From the NCBI GenBank assembly GCA_963807975.1, contig CAWEDV010000001.1, positions 2,356,001-2,420,000 of the forward strand: 64,000 nucleotides of DNA, read 5' to 3'. Position numbers and translations under genes: made by a program. A model generated the notes under the pieces. That model did not search any database. It saw only the letters and a program-made list of their open reading frames with translations, and was not told where the DNA came from. This document shows positions 26,047 to 34,956 of this stretch, piece after piece. The first letter of the stretch is position 1. Every line of letters starts with the position of its first letter. Source of the stretch: JAACFF01 sp963807975. GTDB lineage: Bacteria > Chloroflexota > Anaerolineae > Promineifilales > Promineifilaceae.

Positions 26047-26875
26047 TGAGTTCCTCCCGGGCCAGTACAGCCTGCTCTTGATTGAGGGCACGGCCATGGA
26101 ACGTATAGTCTGCTTCCACAAATGAAACGCCTTTACCCTTGATAGTGTGCGCAATGATGATAGCTGGCTGGTCTGAAACGGCCTTTGCTTCTTCCAGCTT
26201 TGCCAACAATGCTTCGATATCATGACCATCCGCTTCGATCACATACCAGCCAAAGCTTTGCCATTTATCAACCAGTGGTTCCAAACCCATCTCACGGCTA
26301 ATTGGGCCCATTTCCTGGTACTTGTTGTAGTCCAGTATCGCGATCAAGTTGTTTGCCTTAAAGTGCGCGGCTGACATGGCAGCTTCCCAAATCTGGCCCG
26401 CTTCACACTCGCCATCTCCAAGCAGCACAAAAACATTGTAGTCCAGGTCATTCATACGCCCGCCCAGCACATGACCAACACCGACCGACAAGCCCTGTCC
26501 CAACGACCCTGTTGTTGCTTCAACCCCAGGCATCAAGCCTTGGATCGGATGGCCCTGGACTGGACTATCGATCTGTCGCAAGCGCCATATCTCATCGCGG
26601 CTGAAATAACCGGCCCGGGCCAACGTCGCATATAACAGCGGTGCCGCATGCCCTTTGCTCATGATGAAACGATCTCTTTCCGCCCAATGAGGGTCATCGG
26701 CACGGTAGCGCAGAACACCACCAAAGAAGAGCGCGACCAGCACTTCAGTGGCTGACCATGAACTTGAAGCATGGCCTGATCCGGCTCTGGTAGTCATTTC
26801 TAGAATGTCGAGACGCAGATCGCGGGCTATTTCCCGCAGCTGCAGCGTACTCAGTTTCTCAGTTGTTTCTTGCAT
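26033..26875 (-). CDS. Transketolase, N-terminal (pyrophosphate-binding) subunit
   Basis: 280 residues, ATG 26875 with GGAGAA upstream. It contains the thiamine-diphosphate motif GDGECEAGQIWEAA and LDYNKYQ (Asp-Gly-Glu and Asn for Mg2+ and diphosphate), plus HAAPLLYATL and TTGSLGQGL. Two-gene transketolases are common in sugar catabolic clusters, including the apulose-4-phosphate type. The operon order is PfkB kinase, this gene, the C-terminal subunit, DRL oxidoreductase. Confidence 0.92.
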   Translation of the reverse strand: MQETTEKLSTLQLREIARDLRLDILEMTTRAGSGHASSSWSATEVLVALFFGGVLRYRADDPHWAERDRFIMSKGHAAPLLYATLARAGYFSRDEIWRLRQIDSPVQGHPIQGLMPGVEATTGSLGQGLSVGVGHVLGGRMNDLDYNVFVLLGDGECEAGQIWEAAMSAAHFKANNLIAILDYNKYQEMGPISREMGLEPLVDKWQSFGWYVIEADGHDIEALLAKLEEAKAVSDQPAIIIAHTIKGKGVSFVEADYTFHGRALNQEQAVLAREELNATW

Positions 26876-26957
26876 CTATTTCTCCTAATGTTGTAAAAGA
26901 CAAACATCTCAATTTATTTAACCAGTGAGGGACCCAAGAATGCTGCACAGCATTGGG

Positions 26958-27920
26958 CTATGCCACAGATTGTAAAAACGATTCAACTTCGCTTGCTGTT
27001 GGCAGGGCCGGTATGACCCCCTGCTTCTGGGCAGTCAAGGCGCCAACCGCATTGGCATACCTTAGATGCCGTCTCAGGCTCCCCGGGTCAAGTTGGTTGC
27101 GCCAATGGTCGCCGCTCACAAGCCGGCAAAGAAGTCCTGATGTGAACGCATCACCACATCCAACAGAATCGACAGTATGGACCTGAAATGGGGCGATTCG
27201 ATCAAACCCGCCCGCACATTTAAAGAAGCTGCCCTCAGCCCCAAGCGTAACCACAACTAGTTCCGGTCCGAGCTGCAGCAGTGCTTCACTCCCTTGCGCC
27301 AGATCTTTAGTGCCCGAAAGTATCTCCAGTTCACTCTCATTCACCTTGAGCAGGTTGGCAAGAGGAATCATCTCCTTGATCAATTCCACGGCTTCGTCAG
27401 GATTAGACCAAAGACTGGGCCGGTAATTGACATCAAACGATACAAGCGCTCCACCACCACGCGCCATTTCCACGGCTGCCTTTGTCGCGCTGCGGCTCGG
27501 TTCACTGATCAAGCTAATGGAGCCAAAGTGAAACGCTTTGGTATTCTGCAACAGGTCGCGATCCAACTCGTCCGCCCGCAGCATCATGTCCGCCCCTGGA
27601 TTGCGGTAAAATACGAACTCGGCCGTATGTTCGTCTGGCAGCGCGATAAAGGCCATCGTTGTCCGTGCTTCGACATCAATGCGCATACCCCGAGTTTCTA
27701 CATGTTCCTGAGCAAGGATATTTAGCAAATGGTGGCCGAAAGCATCATCCCCTACCTTGCCGATAAACGCACTCTTCTTGCCCAATCGGGATGCTGCCGC
27801 TGCAACATTTGCCGGTGCCCCGCCCGGTTTTGGATGGAACGCTGGCACATTGATCAGGCTAAGACCAATCTGCGATGGAAACATATCGATGAGCATTTCA
27901 CCAAGCGTCACAATGTCCAT
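26958..27920 (-). CDS. PfkB-family sugar kinase (fructokinase-like)
   Basis: 320 residues, ATG 27920 with GGAGGAAG upstream. PfkB motifs GGAPANVAAAASRLG and DSVGCGDAFTSGLL are intact, and the FVFYRNPGADMML strand is typical of the ScrK/fructokinase subgroup. First gene of the transketolase/DRL operon behind a strong promoter (28112-28139). It probably phosphorylates a ketose that then feeds the transketolase. The substrate is not determined by the sequence. Confidence 0.85.
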   Translation of the reverse strand: MDIVTLGEMLIDMFPSQIGLSLINVPAFHPKPGGAPANVAAAASRLGKKSAFIGKVGDDAFGHHLLNILAQEHVETRGMRIDVEARTTMAFIALPDEHTAEFVFYRNPGADMMLRADELDRDLLQNTKAFHFGSISLISEPSRSATKAAVEMARGGGALVSFDVNYRPSLWSNPDEAVELIKEMIPLANLLKVNESELEILSGTKDLAQGSEALLQLGPELVVVTLGAEGSFFKCAGGFDRIAPFQVHTVDSVGCGDAFTSGLLCRLVSGDHWRNQLDPGSLRRHLRYANAVGALTAQKQGVIPALPTASEVESFLQSVA

Positions 27921-28091
27921 TCTTCCTCCATCAACCTCTTAGTTCATTGGTTAAGGCGTAGCAATCTCCCCGATGATACAGGTGTAAAAATTCAACGGGC
28001 CTGTCATATTGTGAAGAAGATATTCGCTCAATGAATAATAAGGGAGCCCCAGGTTTAACAGAGAGTTTCTGAGCCAAAAAAACTTCGTCTA

Positions 28092-28139
28092 AATGTCATA
28101 ACGTTTGATACATTATAACAATTCTATTTAGCCCGTCAA
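28092..28139 (-). promoter_or_regulatory. Strong promoter and palindrome upstream of the PfkB-transketolase operon
   Basis: On the minus strand TTGACG (28134-28139) and perfect TATAAT (28112-28117) are separated by 16 bases. Just downstream is an imperfect palindrome at 28092-28114 with arms AATGT / ACATT around a central AACGTT, which is a possible operator. This region shows the second operon is not simply read through from the transporter operon. The leader is about 185 bases. Confidence 0.6.
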
Positions 28140-28149
28140 GAATTCGCTC

Positions 28150-28320
28150 CTTGATGCGCAAAGATGATCTCCTCACCAGTGCCGCCGTCGACGACCAACT
28201 CAGCAACGTCGACATCATGGCTCAAGGCATCCCCCTTTAAGCCCGAACTTGCTCGGCTTTCTCGACTTCCACATCACCGTCGACCTCTACGATCAGGTCA
28301 CCGGTATCCAAGAAAACTAT
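28150..28320 (+). pseudogene. Decayed partial copy of the small gene at 23238
   Basis: The stretch from about 28152 matches 23457-23630 closely, e.g. AAAGATGATCTC, GCCGCCGTCGAC, CAACTCAGCAACGTCGACAT, ATGGCYCA, GGCATCCCCCT, CATCACCGTCGACCTC. The copy has a six-base deletion in the GAAGAG region, an in-frame TAA after the CCCCTT, and small deletions further on. It is a fragment without the N-terminal third. Confidence 0.8.
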
Positions 28321-28370
28321 TTGGCGAAGTCAGACTAATAGATCATTTCCTTGATCTTTTCCAGAAGCTT

Positions 28371-29984
28371 CTAGCTCAGCGCACCCACGGCAGCTCGTTC
28401 AATGACAAGTCCCCTTTTATACCGTGCCATGAAGGCTGCAAAGCCGTCAACATCTGCTTGATCAGGCGCTATCTTCGTCCCATATTTTCCGGCAAAGACC
28501 TTGTTGGAGAGATAGTCTTCCAAAGGTTCATTCTCTGCCCCATGACCTATCTTATGGACCATATAAGAGGCAAGTAGGGCAATGCCCCATGCGCCCCCCT
28601 CACCTGCGGTTTCCATCACAGTCACGGGCACATTCATCGCCGCCGCCATCATCCTTTGACCCACTTCCTCTGTTTTGAAGAAACCACCGTGGCCGAGGAT
28701 TTGGTCGACACCCACGTGCTCCTCTTCAAAAAGGATGTCCAGACCCATCCGCAGTGCACCCAGCGCCGAGAACAGATGCACACGCATGAAGTTCGAAAGG
28801 GTGAACCTGCTCTCGGGTGTACGCACGAAAAGGGGGCGCCCTTCCTCAAAGTGCGTGATATGCTCCCCTGAGAGATAGGGGTAGGCCAGCAGTCCTCCGC
28901 CATCCGCATCGCCTGAAAGCGCCCGTTGATAGAGCATTTCAAAAAGATCGGATTGATTGATCTCCACCCCCAGCGCATCACTGAATTCTCTAAACAGACC
29001 AATCCATGCATTGAGATCCGATGTACAGTTGTTGCTGTGCACCATAGCCACAGGCTTGCCTGCCGGCGTCGTCACCATATCGATCTCAGGATACATCTTC
29101 GACAACGACTTTTCCAAAACGATCATGGCAAAGACGGAAGTGCCCGCGGAAACATTGCCCGTTCGCTGGGCAACGCTGTTTGTGGCCACCATGCCTGTAC
29201 CCGCGTCACCTTCGGGTGGGCAGAGTGGGATACCCACCGGCAGTTGTCCTGAGGGATCGAGCAGCTTTGCCCCTTCTGCGCTAAGAACGCCTGCCTTATC
29301 TCCTGCCGTGAGGACTTGGGGCAAAATATCTTGCAGCTTCCAATAGATATTTTCCGCTTCAATCTGTGCGTTGCATAACTCCATCATGCCTGCATCATAA
29401 TTATTGGTTTTGCTATCGATGGGGAACATGCCCGATGCTTCCCCAATGCCCATCACCTTTTGCCCCGTCAGTTTCCAATGGACATAGCCAGCCAGCGTCG
29501 TCAAATAGCTGATATCCTTGACATGGGCTTCCTTGTTCAATATCGCTTGATAGAGATGTGCAATGCTCCAACGCTGGGGAATGGCGAATTGAAACAGATC
29601 CGTTAGTTCCCTTGATGCCTGCCCGGTTATGGTATTGCGCCATGTCCGAAACGGAACGAGTAGATTTCCGTCTTTATCGAACGCCAAATAGCCGTGCATC
29701 ATGCCGCTGAAGCCAATGGCGCCGATGTTCTGCAGGGAAGTGTTGTACTTCTCAAAGACCTCGCTGCTGAGCTTGCGGTAGCTTTCCTGCAAACCTATCC
29801 AAACATCTTCGATACTGTATGTCCAGACACCGTTTTCGTATTGGTTTTCCCAACCATAGCTGCCCGAGGCGATTGTCCTATGATCCTCGCCGAGCAACGC
29901 TGCCTTGATCCGCGTCGAGCCCAACTCGATGCCCAGAACAGTCTTCCCGCTTTCAATTGCTTTTTGGATTTCGCTTCGATTCAT
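28371..29984 (-). CDS. FGGY-family carbohydrate kinase, probably acting on L-rhamnulose
   Basis: 537 residues from ATG 29984 (GGGAG 7 bases before), preferred over the open frame to 30026. N-terminal phosphate motif VLGIELGSTRIKAALLG, GAIGFSGMMHGYLAFD with the substrate-side pocket, and the second ATPase motif TGNVSAGTSVFAMI. The family phosphorylates sugars on hydroxyl groups. It follows rhaA by 76 bases, so L-rhamnulose is the expected substrate, giving L-rhamnulose-1-phosphate; it is not close to classic RhaB and resembles ribulokinase-like FGGY proteins more. Substrate is inferred from context. Confidence 0.75.
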   Translation of the reverse strand: MNRSEIQKAIESGKTVLGIELGSTRIKAALLGEDHRTIASGSYGWENQYENGVWTYSIEDVWIGLQESYRKLSSEVFEKYNTSLQNIGAIGFSGMMHGYLAFDKDGNLLVPFRTWRNTITGQASRELTDLFQFAIPQRWSIAHLYQAILNKEAHVKDISYLTTLAGYVHWKLTGQKVMGIGEASGMFPIDSKTNNYDAGMMELCNAQIEAENIYWKLQDILPQVLTAGDKAGVLSAEGAKLLDPSGQLPVGIPLCPPEGDAGTGMVATNSVAQRTGNVSAGTSVFAMIVLEKSLSKMYPEIDMVTTPAGKPVAMVHSNNCTSDLNAWIGLFREFSDALGVEINQSDLFEMLYQRALSGDADGGGLLAYPYLSGEHITHFEEGRPLFVRTPESRFTLSNFMRVHLFSALGALRMGLDILFEEEHVGVDQILGHGGFFKTEEVGQRMMAAAMNVPVTVMETAGEGGAWGIALLASYMVHKIGHGAENEPLEDYLSNKVFAGKYGTKIAPDQADVDGFAAFMARYKRGLVIERAAVGALS

Positions 29985-30059
29985 GCTTAACTCCCATCTT
30001 TTTCGTTTTCCCACACCTTCTCCCACGACCGTTGGCCAAGACGCAAGGAACCAGCTCCT

Positions 30060-31334
30060 CTATCCTCTACCGGCCAATTCCCTTCGCTCATAGTTACGAA
30101 CCTCATCCATAAACCCAAATCCAACCGGGACATCCTGTTGCCAACAGTAATAGTCCCAAACGGCATTGGCGGGCATAACCTTAAGAGCTTCCTGCAAAGC
30201 GAGACGGCCGCTATAGTCACCAGATGCCTCCAGATCACGCAGCATATCGACGGGATCTAACAGCGCCCTTAACATCGCTGTCAAGCTGTTGCGTGTTCCG
30301 ATAACCCATGCCGCAATACGATTTATGCTCGCATCAAAAAAGTCCAAGCCTATATGCACCCGCTCCACATATTCACCATGGACAATCTCTTGCATAATCA
30401 GATGCAGATCATCTGTCAAAGTAACAACATGATCACTGTCCCAACGGACACCGCGGCTTACATGCAGCAGCAATTCTGGAACATACATCATAACCGCCGA
30501 AATCTTGTCCGCAATTGTTTCCGTGGGATGAAAATGACCAGCATCGAGGCAGAGCACTTTCTGCCGCGAGGCAGCATAACCTAGGTAAAATTCATGAGAT
30601 CCAACCACGTAACTTTCGGAACCCAATCCGAATAATTTACATTCAACTGCATCCAGATTGTGCTCAGAATTGAGCGGTGCCGCAAATATTTTGTCAAGCG
30701 AATCCTGTAATAAAAGCCGTGGCGTTTTACGATCAACTGGCGTATCTTTCAGGCCATCTGCAATCCAGACATTGGTCACGGTCGGTGTTCCTAATTCCCT
30801 GCCAAAATAAGCGCCAATCTCGCGCGAGGCAATGCAATGCTCAATCCAAAAATTTCGCACAGCTTGATCGCGATGGGCAAGCGTAAACCCATCATCTGCC
30901 AGCGGATGCGAAAACAAGGTTGGATTAAAATCAATACCATGCTTGTTTTCTTTCGCCCATTCCACCCAGCCGGTAAAATGCTCTGGCTGAATCTCGTTAC
31001 GCGGCACCAAAGTATCACTTTCCAGGTAGATCGCATGCAAGTTTAAGCGATGTGTGCCCGGAATAAGGCTGTATGCCCTATCCAGATCGCGACGCAGTTC
31101 CACGGCCGTTCGCGCTTTTCCTGGATAATTACCAGTCGTCAGCAAACCACCACCCAAACTCGTACCAGTATTTTCAAATCCACCAACATCATCGCCCTGC
31201 CAGCAATGCAAACTAATTGGAATTTGGCGCAGTATAGCGAGCGCTTTGTCCGTATCAACTCCAAATGCGGCATACCTTTCTTTAGCCAGAGCATAAGCCT
31301 GGATTAACTGTTTTTCAGACGGAGCAAATTTCAT
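30060..31334 (-). CDS. rhaA: L-rhamnose isomerase
   Basis: 424 residues, close to the E. coli enzyme (419). The stretches SLHCWQGDDVGGFEN, TGNYPGKAR, RLNLHAIYLESDT, AVECKLFGLGSESY, LDAGHFHPTE and RVHIGLDFFDASINRIAAWV match E. coli RhaA almost residue for residue, including the metal ligands. It converts L-rhamnose to L-rhamnulose with Mn2+ in the cytosol. ATG 31334 has GAGGAATCACG before it. This is the most certain enzyme of the island and fixes rhamnose (or a close relative such as L-lyxose) as the substrate. Confidence 0.96.
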   Translation of the reverse strand: MKFAPSEKQLIQAYALAKERYAAFGVDTDKALAILRQIPISLHCWQGDDVGGFENTGTSLGGGLLTTGNYPGKARTAVELRRDLDRAYSLIPGTHRLNLHAIYLESDTLVPRNEIQPEHFTGWVEWAKENKHGIDFNPTLFSHPLADDGFTLAHRDQAVRNFWIEHCIASREIGAYFGRELGTPTVTNVWIADGLKDTPVDRKTPRLLLQDSLDKIFAAPLNSEHNLDAVECKLFGLGSESYVVGSHEFYLGYAASRQKVLCLDAGHFHPTETIADKISAVMMYVPELLLHVSRGVRWDSDHVVTLTDDLHLIMQEIVHGEYVERVHIGLDFFDASINRIAAWVIGTRNSLTAMLRALLDPVDMLRDLEASGDYSGRLALQEALKVMPANAVWDYYCWQQDVPVGFGFMDEVRNYERRELAGRG

Positions 31335-31365
31335 CGTGATTCCTCAGAGACTACCTCATAAAATG

Positions 31366-32466
31366 TTATTGATAACGACCGTGATTCTTGACCGCCGCAA
31401 TAAACGCCTCAACATTGTCCATGGGCACATCTGTTTGAATGATATGGGCCGGAGAGCACATGTAACCACCTCCCGCACCGAGTATGCGGATTTTCTCAGC
31501 TATATCGGCCTCGATTTCTGCAGCCGTTCCATTCACAAGAAGATGTTGTTGGTCAATCGCACCCCAGAATGCTATGCGATCGCCAAGCTCGTCCTTAAGC
31601 ACTTGGGGATCATGTCCAGGGACATTGGGCTGCACTGGATTGAAAACATCCAAGCCGATGTCGGCCAGATCGTCGAGGATTGGGGCAACAGCACCATCCG
31701 TATGGTAAGCAATGATCAGATCTGGATTTAGCGCTTTTACTTCCTGCCATAATTCAGCATAGCGCGGTTTAAAAACCTTGCGCCACATGCGCGGTGAGAT
31801 CAACATATTATTCTGCGCCCCAAAATCATCACCGAACCAGATCGCATCGACGCCGACTTCAACAAGCTGTTTAGCAATCGCGACCGAGAAGGCCATCACC
31901 CTGTCAATGAGGGCGAATATGTATTCTTCCTGCATCGCCATATCAATCATAAATTTCTCAAGTCCTACGTGATGCCAGGACATCTCAAACATGGTCAATT
32001 CCAGATCGCCTATTATGAAGTAATTATCTTTGTATTTTTCGGTGTACTTCTTCGCGTCGTCGAAACGGCCGACGGCGTAGGGATCGGGGAAAGGGTGATT
32101 GATGACATCTTGAACAGTAGTGGCCTTGGCCAGAGGCGCCTCAATCGTCTGCATGTACAGCGGTCCCTGTTCCATCAACATGCCAAATTCGTTGATTATT
32201 TGACCTTCTCGCGGTACTGGGTGCCTGTATCCGCGCGGAAGGCTGCCACCTACAACGACACAGTCGCTGCCCATAGCGATTCGCAGTTCATTTGCAGAAA
32301 TGCGATAGGTAAGATCCTCAAAATAGGAAGTGGTGTAATGAACAGGGATGTCGTACTTTTTGCTAAAATCGTCAGTCAATTGGCGACAAAGATCAAACTG
32401 AAGCGGCACCCGATCAGGCGTACCAGTTCGATTGAAAACAGTCATAACGCGTTCGCGCGAGTTCAT
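31366..32466 (-). CDS. UroD/methyltransferase-family protein in the rhamnose operon
   Basis: 366 residues, ATG 32466 with GGAG upstream. The sequence has the UroD-like TIM-barrel pattern: DLELTMFEMSWHHVG, DAIWFGDDFGAQNNMLISP and a C-terminal GYMCSPAHIIQTDVP. A His (AYHTDG) and a Cys (GYMCSP) are placed like the zinc ligands of corrinoid methyltransferases of the MtaA/CmuA group, while haem-type UroD arginines are not obvious. It is unlikely to make haem precursors here. A sugar O-demethylation role is possible but unproven; no corrinoid protein is encoded nearby. Confidence 0.75.
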   Translation of the reverse strand: MNSRERVMTVFNRTGTPDRVPLQFDLCRQLTDDFSKKYDIPVHYTTSYFEDLTYRISANELRIAMGSDCVVVGGSLPRGYRHPVPREGQIINEFGMLMEQGPLYMQTIEAPLAKATTVQDVINHPFPDPYAVGRFDDAKKYTEKYKDNYFIIGDLELTMFEMSWHHVGLEKFMIDMAMQEEYIFALIDRVMAFSVAIAKQLVEVGVDAIWFGDDFGAQNNMLISPRMWRKVFKPRYAELWQEVKALNPDLIIAYHTDGAVAPILDDLADIGLDVFNPVQPNVPGHDPQVLKDELGDRIAFWGAIDQQHLLVNGTAAEIEADIAEKIRILGAGGGYMCSPAHIIQTDVPMDNVEAFIAAVKNHGRYQ

Positions 32467-32528
32467 ATCTTAGTGCTCCTTTCCTAATAACTAAGCGGTA
32501 TTCCATCATTGAAGGAACGAATGTCTTC

Positions 32529-32852
32529 TCAATCTAGATGAAACACTTCCTCCAACTCGACCATACTCTCATCGGCGTTTGCGCCACCAATTCCTTCAAA
32601 ATAGGGAGTCATAAAATCTTGCCATTTGGCATTAACGTCCTCCTTACTCATGGCTTCCAGCGAGGCCGCGAAGCTTTCTTCTGCTTCGAAGTATCCAAAA
32701 AGCAGCCCATCTTCGCGCAAGAACAGGGTGTAGTTATGCCAACCGGCACGCCGCAGGGCATCCAGCATCTCCGGCCACACTTGTTTGTGGTGCGTTTTAT
32801 ATTCGTCTATCTTGTCTTTTTTCACCTTGAGCAGGAATCCAACTCGTTTCAT
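32529..32852 (-). CDS. rhaM: L-rhamnose mutarotase
   Basis: 107 residues, the usual size of RhaM (about 104). Opening KRVGFLLKVKKDKIDEYKTHH, WPEMLDALRRAGWHNYTLFL, FGYFEAEES and a C-terminal MTPYF stretch fit the family, with the active-site His, Tyr and Trp in the expected places. It interconverts alpha and beta anomers of L-rhamnose before isomerisation. It lies 62 bases before the UroD-family gene and behind a terminator hairpin that follows the binding-protein gene. Confidence 0.93.
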   Translation of the reverse strand: MKRVGFLLKVKKDKIDEYKTHHKQVWPEMLDALRRAGWHNYTLFLREDGLLFGYFEAEESFAASLEAMSKEDVNAKWQDFMTPYFEGIGGANADESMVELEEVFHLD

Positions 32853-32920
32853 CGGCTACCTCTTCTTTTAAACTTCCATTGAAAACTTTTTGTAGTTACC
32901 TTTTTCGGAAGGATTGATTT

Positions 32921-32958
32921 AAAAAACCCCGAGCAGGTGAAAATCACGCGCTCGGGGT
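32921..32958 (-). terminator. Intrinsic terminator after the binding-protein gene
   Basis: On the minus strand a stem ACCCCGAGC / GCTCGGGGT (32926-32934 with 32950-32958), with an inner paired GTGA/TCAC, is followed by a run of T (complement of 32920-32926). It sits between the binding protein and rhaM genes, so it would reduce read-through and make the binding protein more abundant than downstream enzymes. Confidence 0.75.
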
Positions 32959-32988
32959 ATTAATTAATCGACCATCACCAACAAAACG

Positions 32989-34956
32989 TTATTCCGCTGC
33001 CGCTTCTACATTTTCGGCCGTGTAAACCGTAAACGGACCCATTAGAACCCGCAGCCCCGCATCGCGTGTGGGATCTTTCTCGATGGTGTAGTCACCCATA
33101 CGTCCAGCATTAAAGCTTTCGCCTTCTACACCGTCGATATCACCGTTGGCCAACATATAAGTGGTGTAGTAGGTCAGATACCCTAAGTCAACAAAACTCC
33201 AGAGTGCAAACTCAGGAGCACAGCCATTGAGAGTGTAGGAAACCATCTCCGCCGGCAAACCCAGGCCACTAACCTTCACTTCATCACATAGACCTTCATC
33301 CTGCATCGCTTTGGCTGCAGCCGCAATACCTACTGTGGTTGGAGCCATGATCAGTTTTAGGTCAGGATATTTGTCAACCAGGGCCAACGCTTGATTGTAG
33401 CTGTCTTCAGACTGATCATTACCATAAACAATATCGACCAACTCCAGACTTGCGTAGGTATCATCAGTTTCCAATACTTCTTCCAAGGACGCGATCCAAG
33501 CGTTCTGGTTGGAAGCATCTGGTGAAGCTGACAACACGGCAAACTCACCACCTCCATCACCCATGATGCTCAAGGCCATGTCCGCCATTACTTCTCCCGT
33601 CTCATCAAAGTCAACCTGGGCGATGAAGATATCTTCACCTTCCGCCGAGGGAATGGGGGAATCCCACGTAACAACGCTCATTCCGGCATCTTTCGCTGCT
33701 TCAGCTGCGGGTACGATTTGGTCTCCAGCATTATTGGAAATCATGATCGCGTTCATACCCTGCGTTGCCGCGGTGGTCACGATGTCGATCTGTCCGGCTA
33801 CGCTGTTTTCAGGAGTTGGGCCCAAGAACTGCAGTTCTTGCGGATTCTCCAATTCACCATGTGCCTCTTGTGCACCTACATTTGCCTGGTCGAAGACCAG
33901 GATGCCCAGAAACTTGGGCAGTAAAACCATATCCAGAGCAGCGCCCGGTGTTGCTGATTTCACATCACCTTCCGCTGTTCCCTCTTCCATGGCCTCATCT
34001 TGTGGACCAGCAGCAGCCTCCACATTGTCGGCGGTATAGACAGTGAATGGGCCCATCAAGACACGCAAACCTTCGTCACGTGTGGGATCCTTCTCGATTG
34101 TGTATTCACCCATACGTCCAGCTTCAAATGAGACACCTTCTGCTGCTTCCATCTGCCCACTGGCCAGCATATAAGTGGTATAGTAGGTCAAATACCCTAG
34201 ATCAACAAAGCTCCAAAGTGCAAATTCAGGCGCACAACCATTGAGTGTGTAGGAAACCATCTCTGCCGGAAGCCCTAGACCACTTACCTTAACCTCGTCA
34301 CATAACCCTTCATCCTGCATAGCCTTGGCCGCAGCCGCAATACCTACCGTGGTCGGAGCCATGATCAGTTTTAGATCGGGATACTTATCAACCAGTGCCA
34401 ACGCTTGATTATAGCTGTCTTCGGATTGGTCATTGCCGTATACAATATCCACCAGTTCGAGACTGGCATACGTGTCATCAGCAGCTAATACCTCTTCCAG
34501 AGCAGCTATCCAGGCATTTTGGTTGGAAGCATCTGGAGAAGCGGAAAGCACCGCAAACTCCCCACCTTCCTCACCCATAATGCTCAGAGCCATATCCGCC
34601 ATCACATTACCCGTTTCATCAAAATCGACCTGGGCAATGAAGACATCTTCGCCTTCCGCAGAGGGAATGGGCGAATCCCACGTTACAACGGTCATTTCGG
34701 CATCTTTGGCTCCTTGGGCGGCAGGCACAATTTGGTCTCCAGCATTATTGGAAATCATGACCGCATTCATGCCCTGCGTTGCCGCTGTAGTAACGATATC
34801 AATTTGTCCCGCTACGCTGTTTTCAGGGGTGGGACCTAAGAACTGTAGTTCTTGTGGATTTTCCAATTCCGCATGTGCTTCTTGCGCGCCCTCGTTGGCC
34901 TGATCAAAAACAAGAATGCCCAGGAATTTGGGCAACAAAACCATGTCAAGAGCTTC
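32989..34956 (-). repeat. 1014-base tandem repeat inside the binding-protein gene
   Basis: The coding stretches starting at 34953 and 33939 are offset by 1014 bases (338 codons). The proteins are very similar, while the DNA shows many third-position differences, for example around 33361-33445 against 34375-34459. So the duplication is not recent and both copies have been kept by selection. Confidence 0.85.

Noticed and set aside
23712..28370. The transketolase pair as 1-deoxyxylulose-5-phosphate synthase
   Set aside because: The proteins have the ordinary transketolase split at the domain border and motifs, and DXS is one chain. The DRL neighbour alone is not enough to call a MEP-pathway role.
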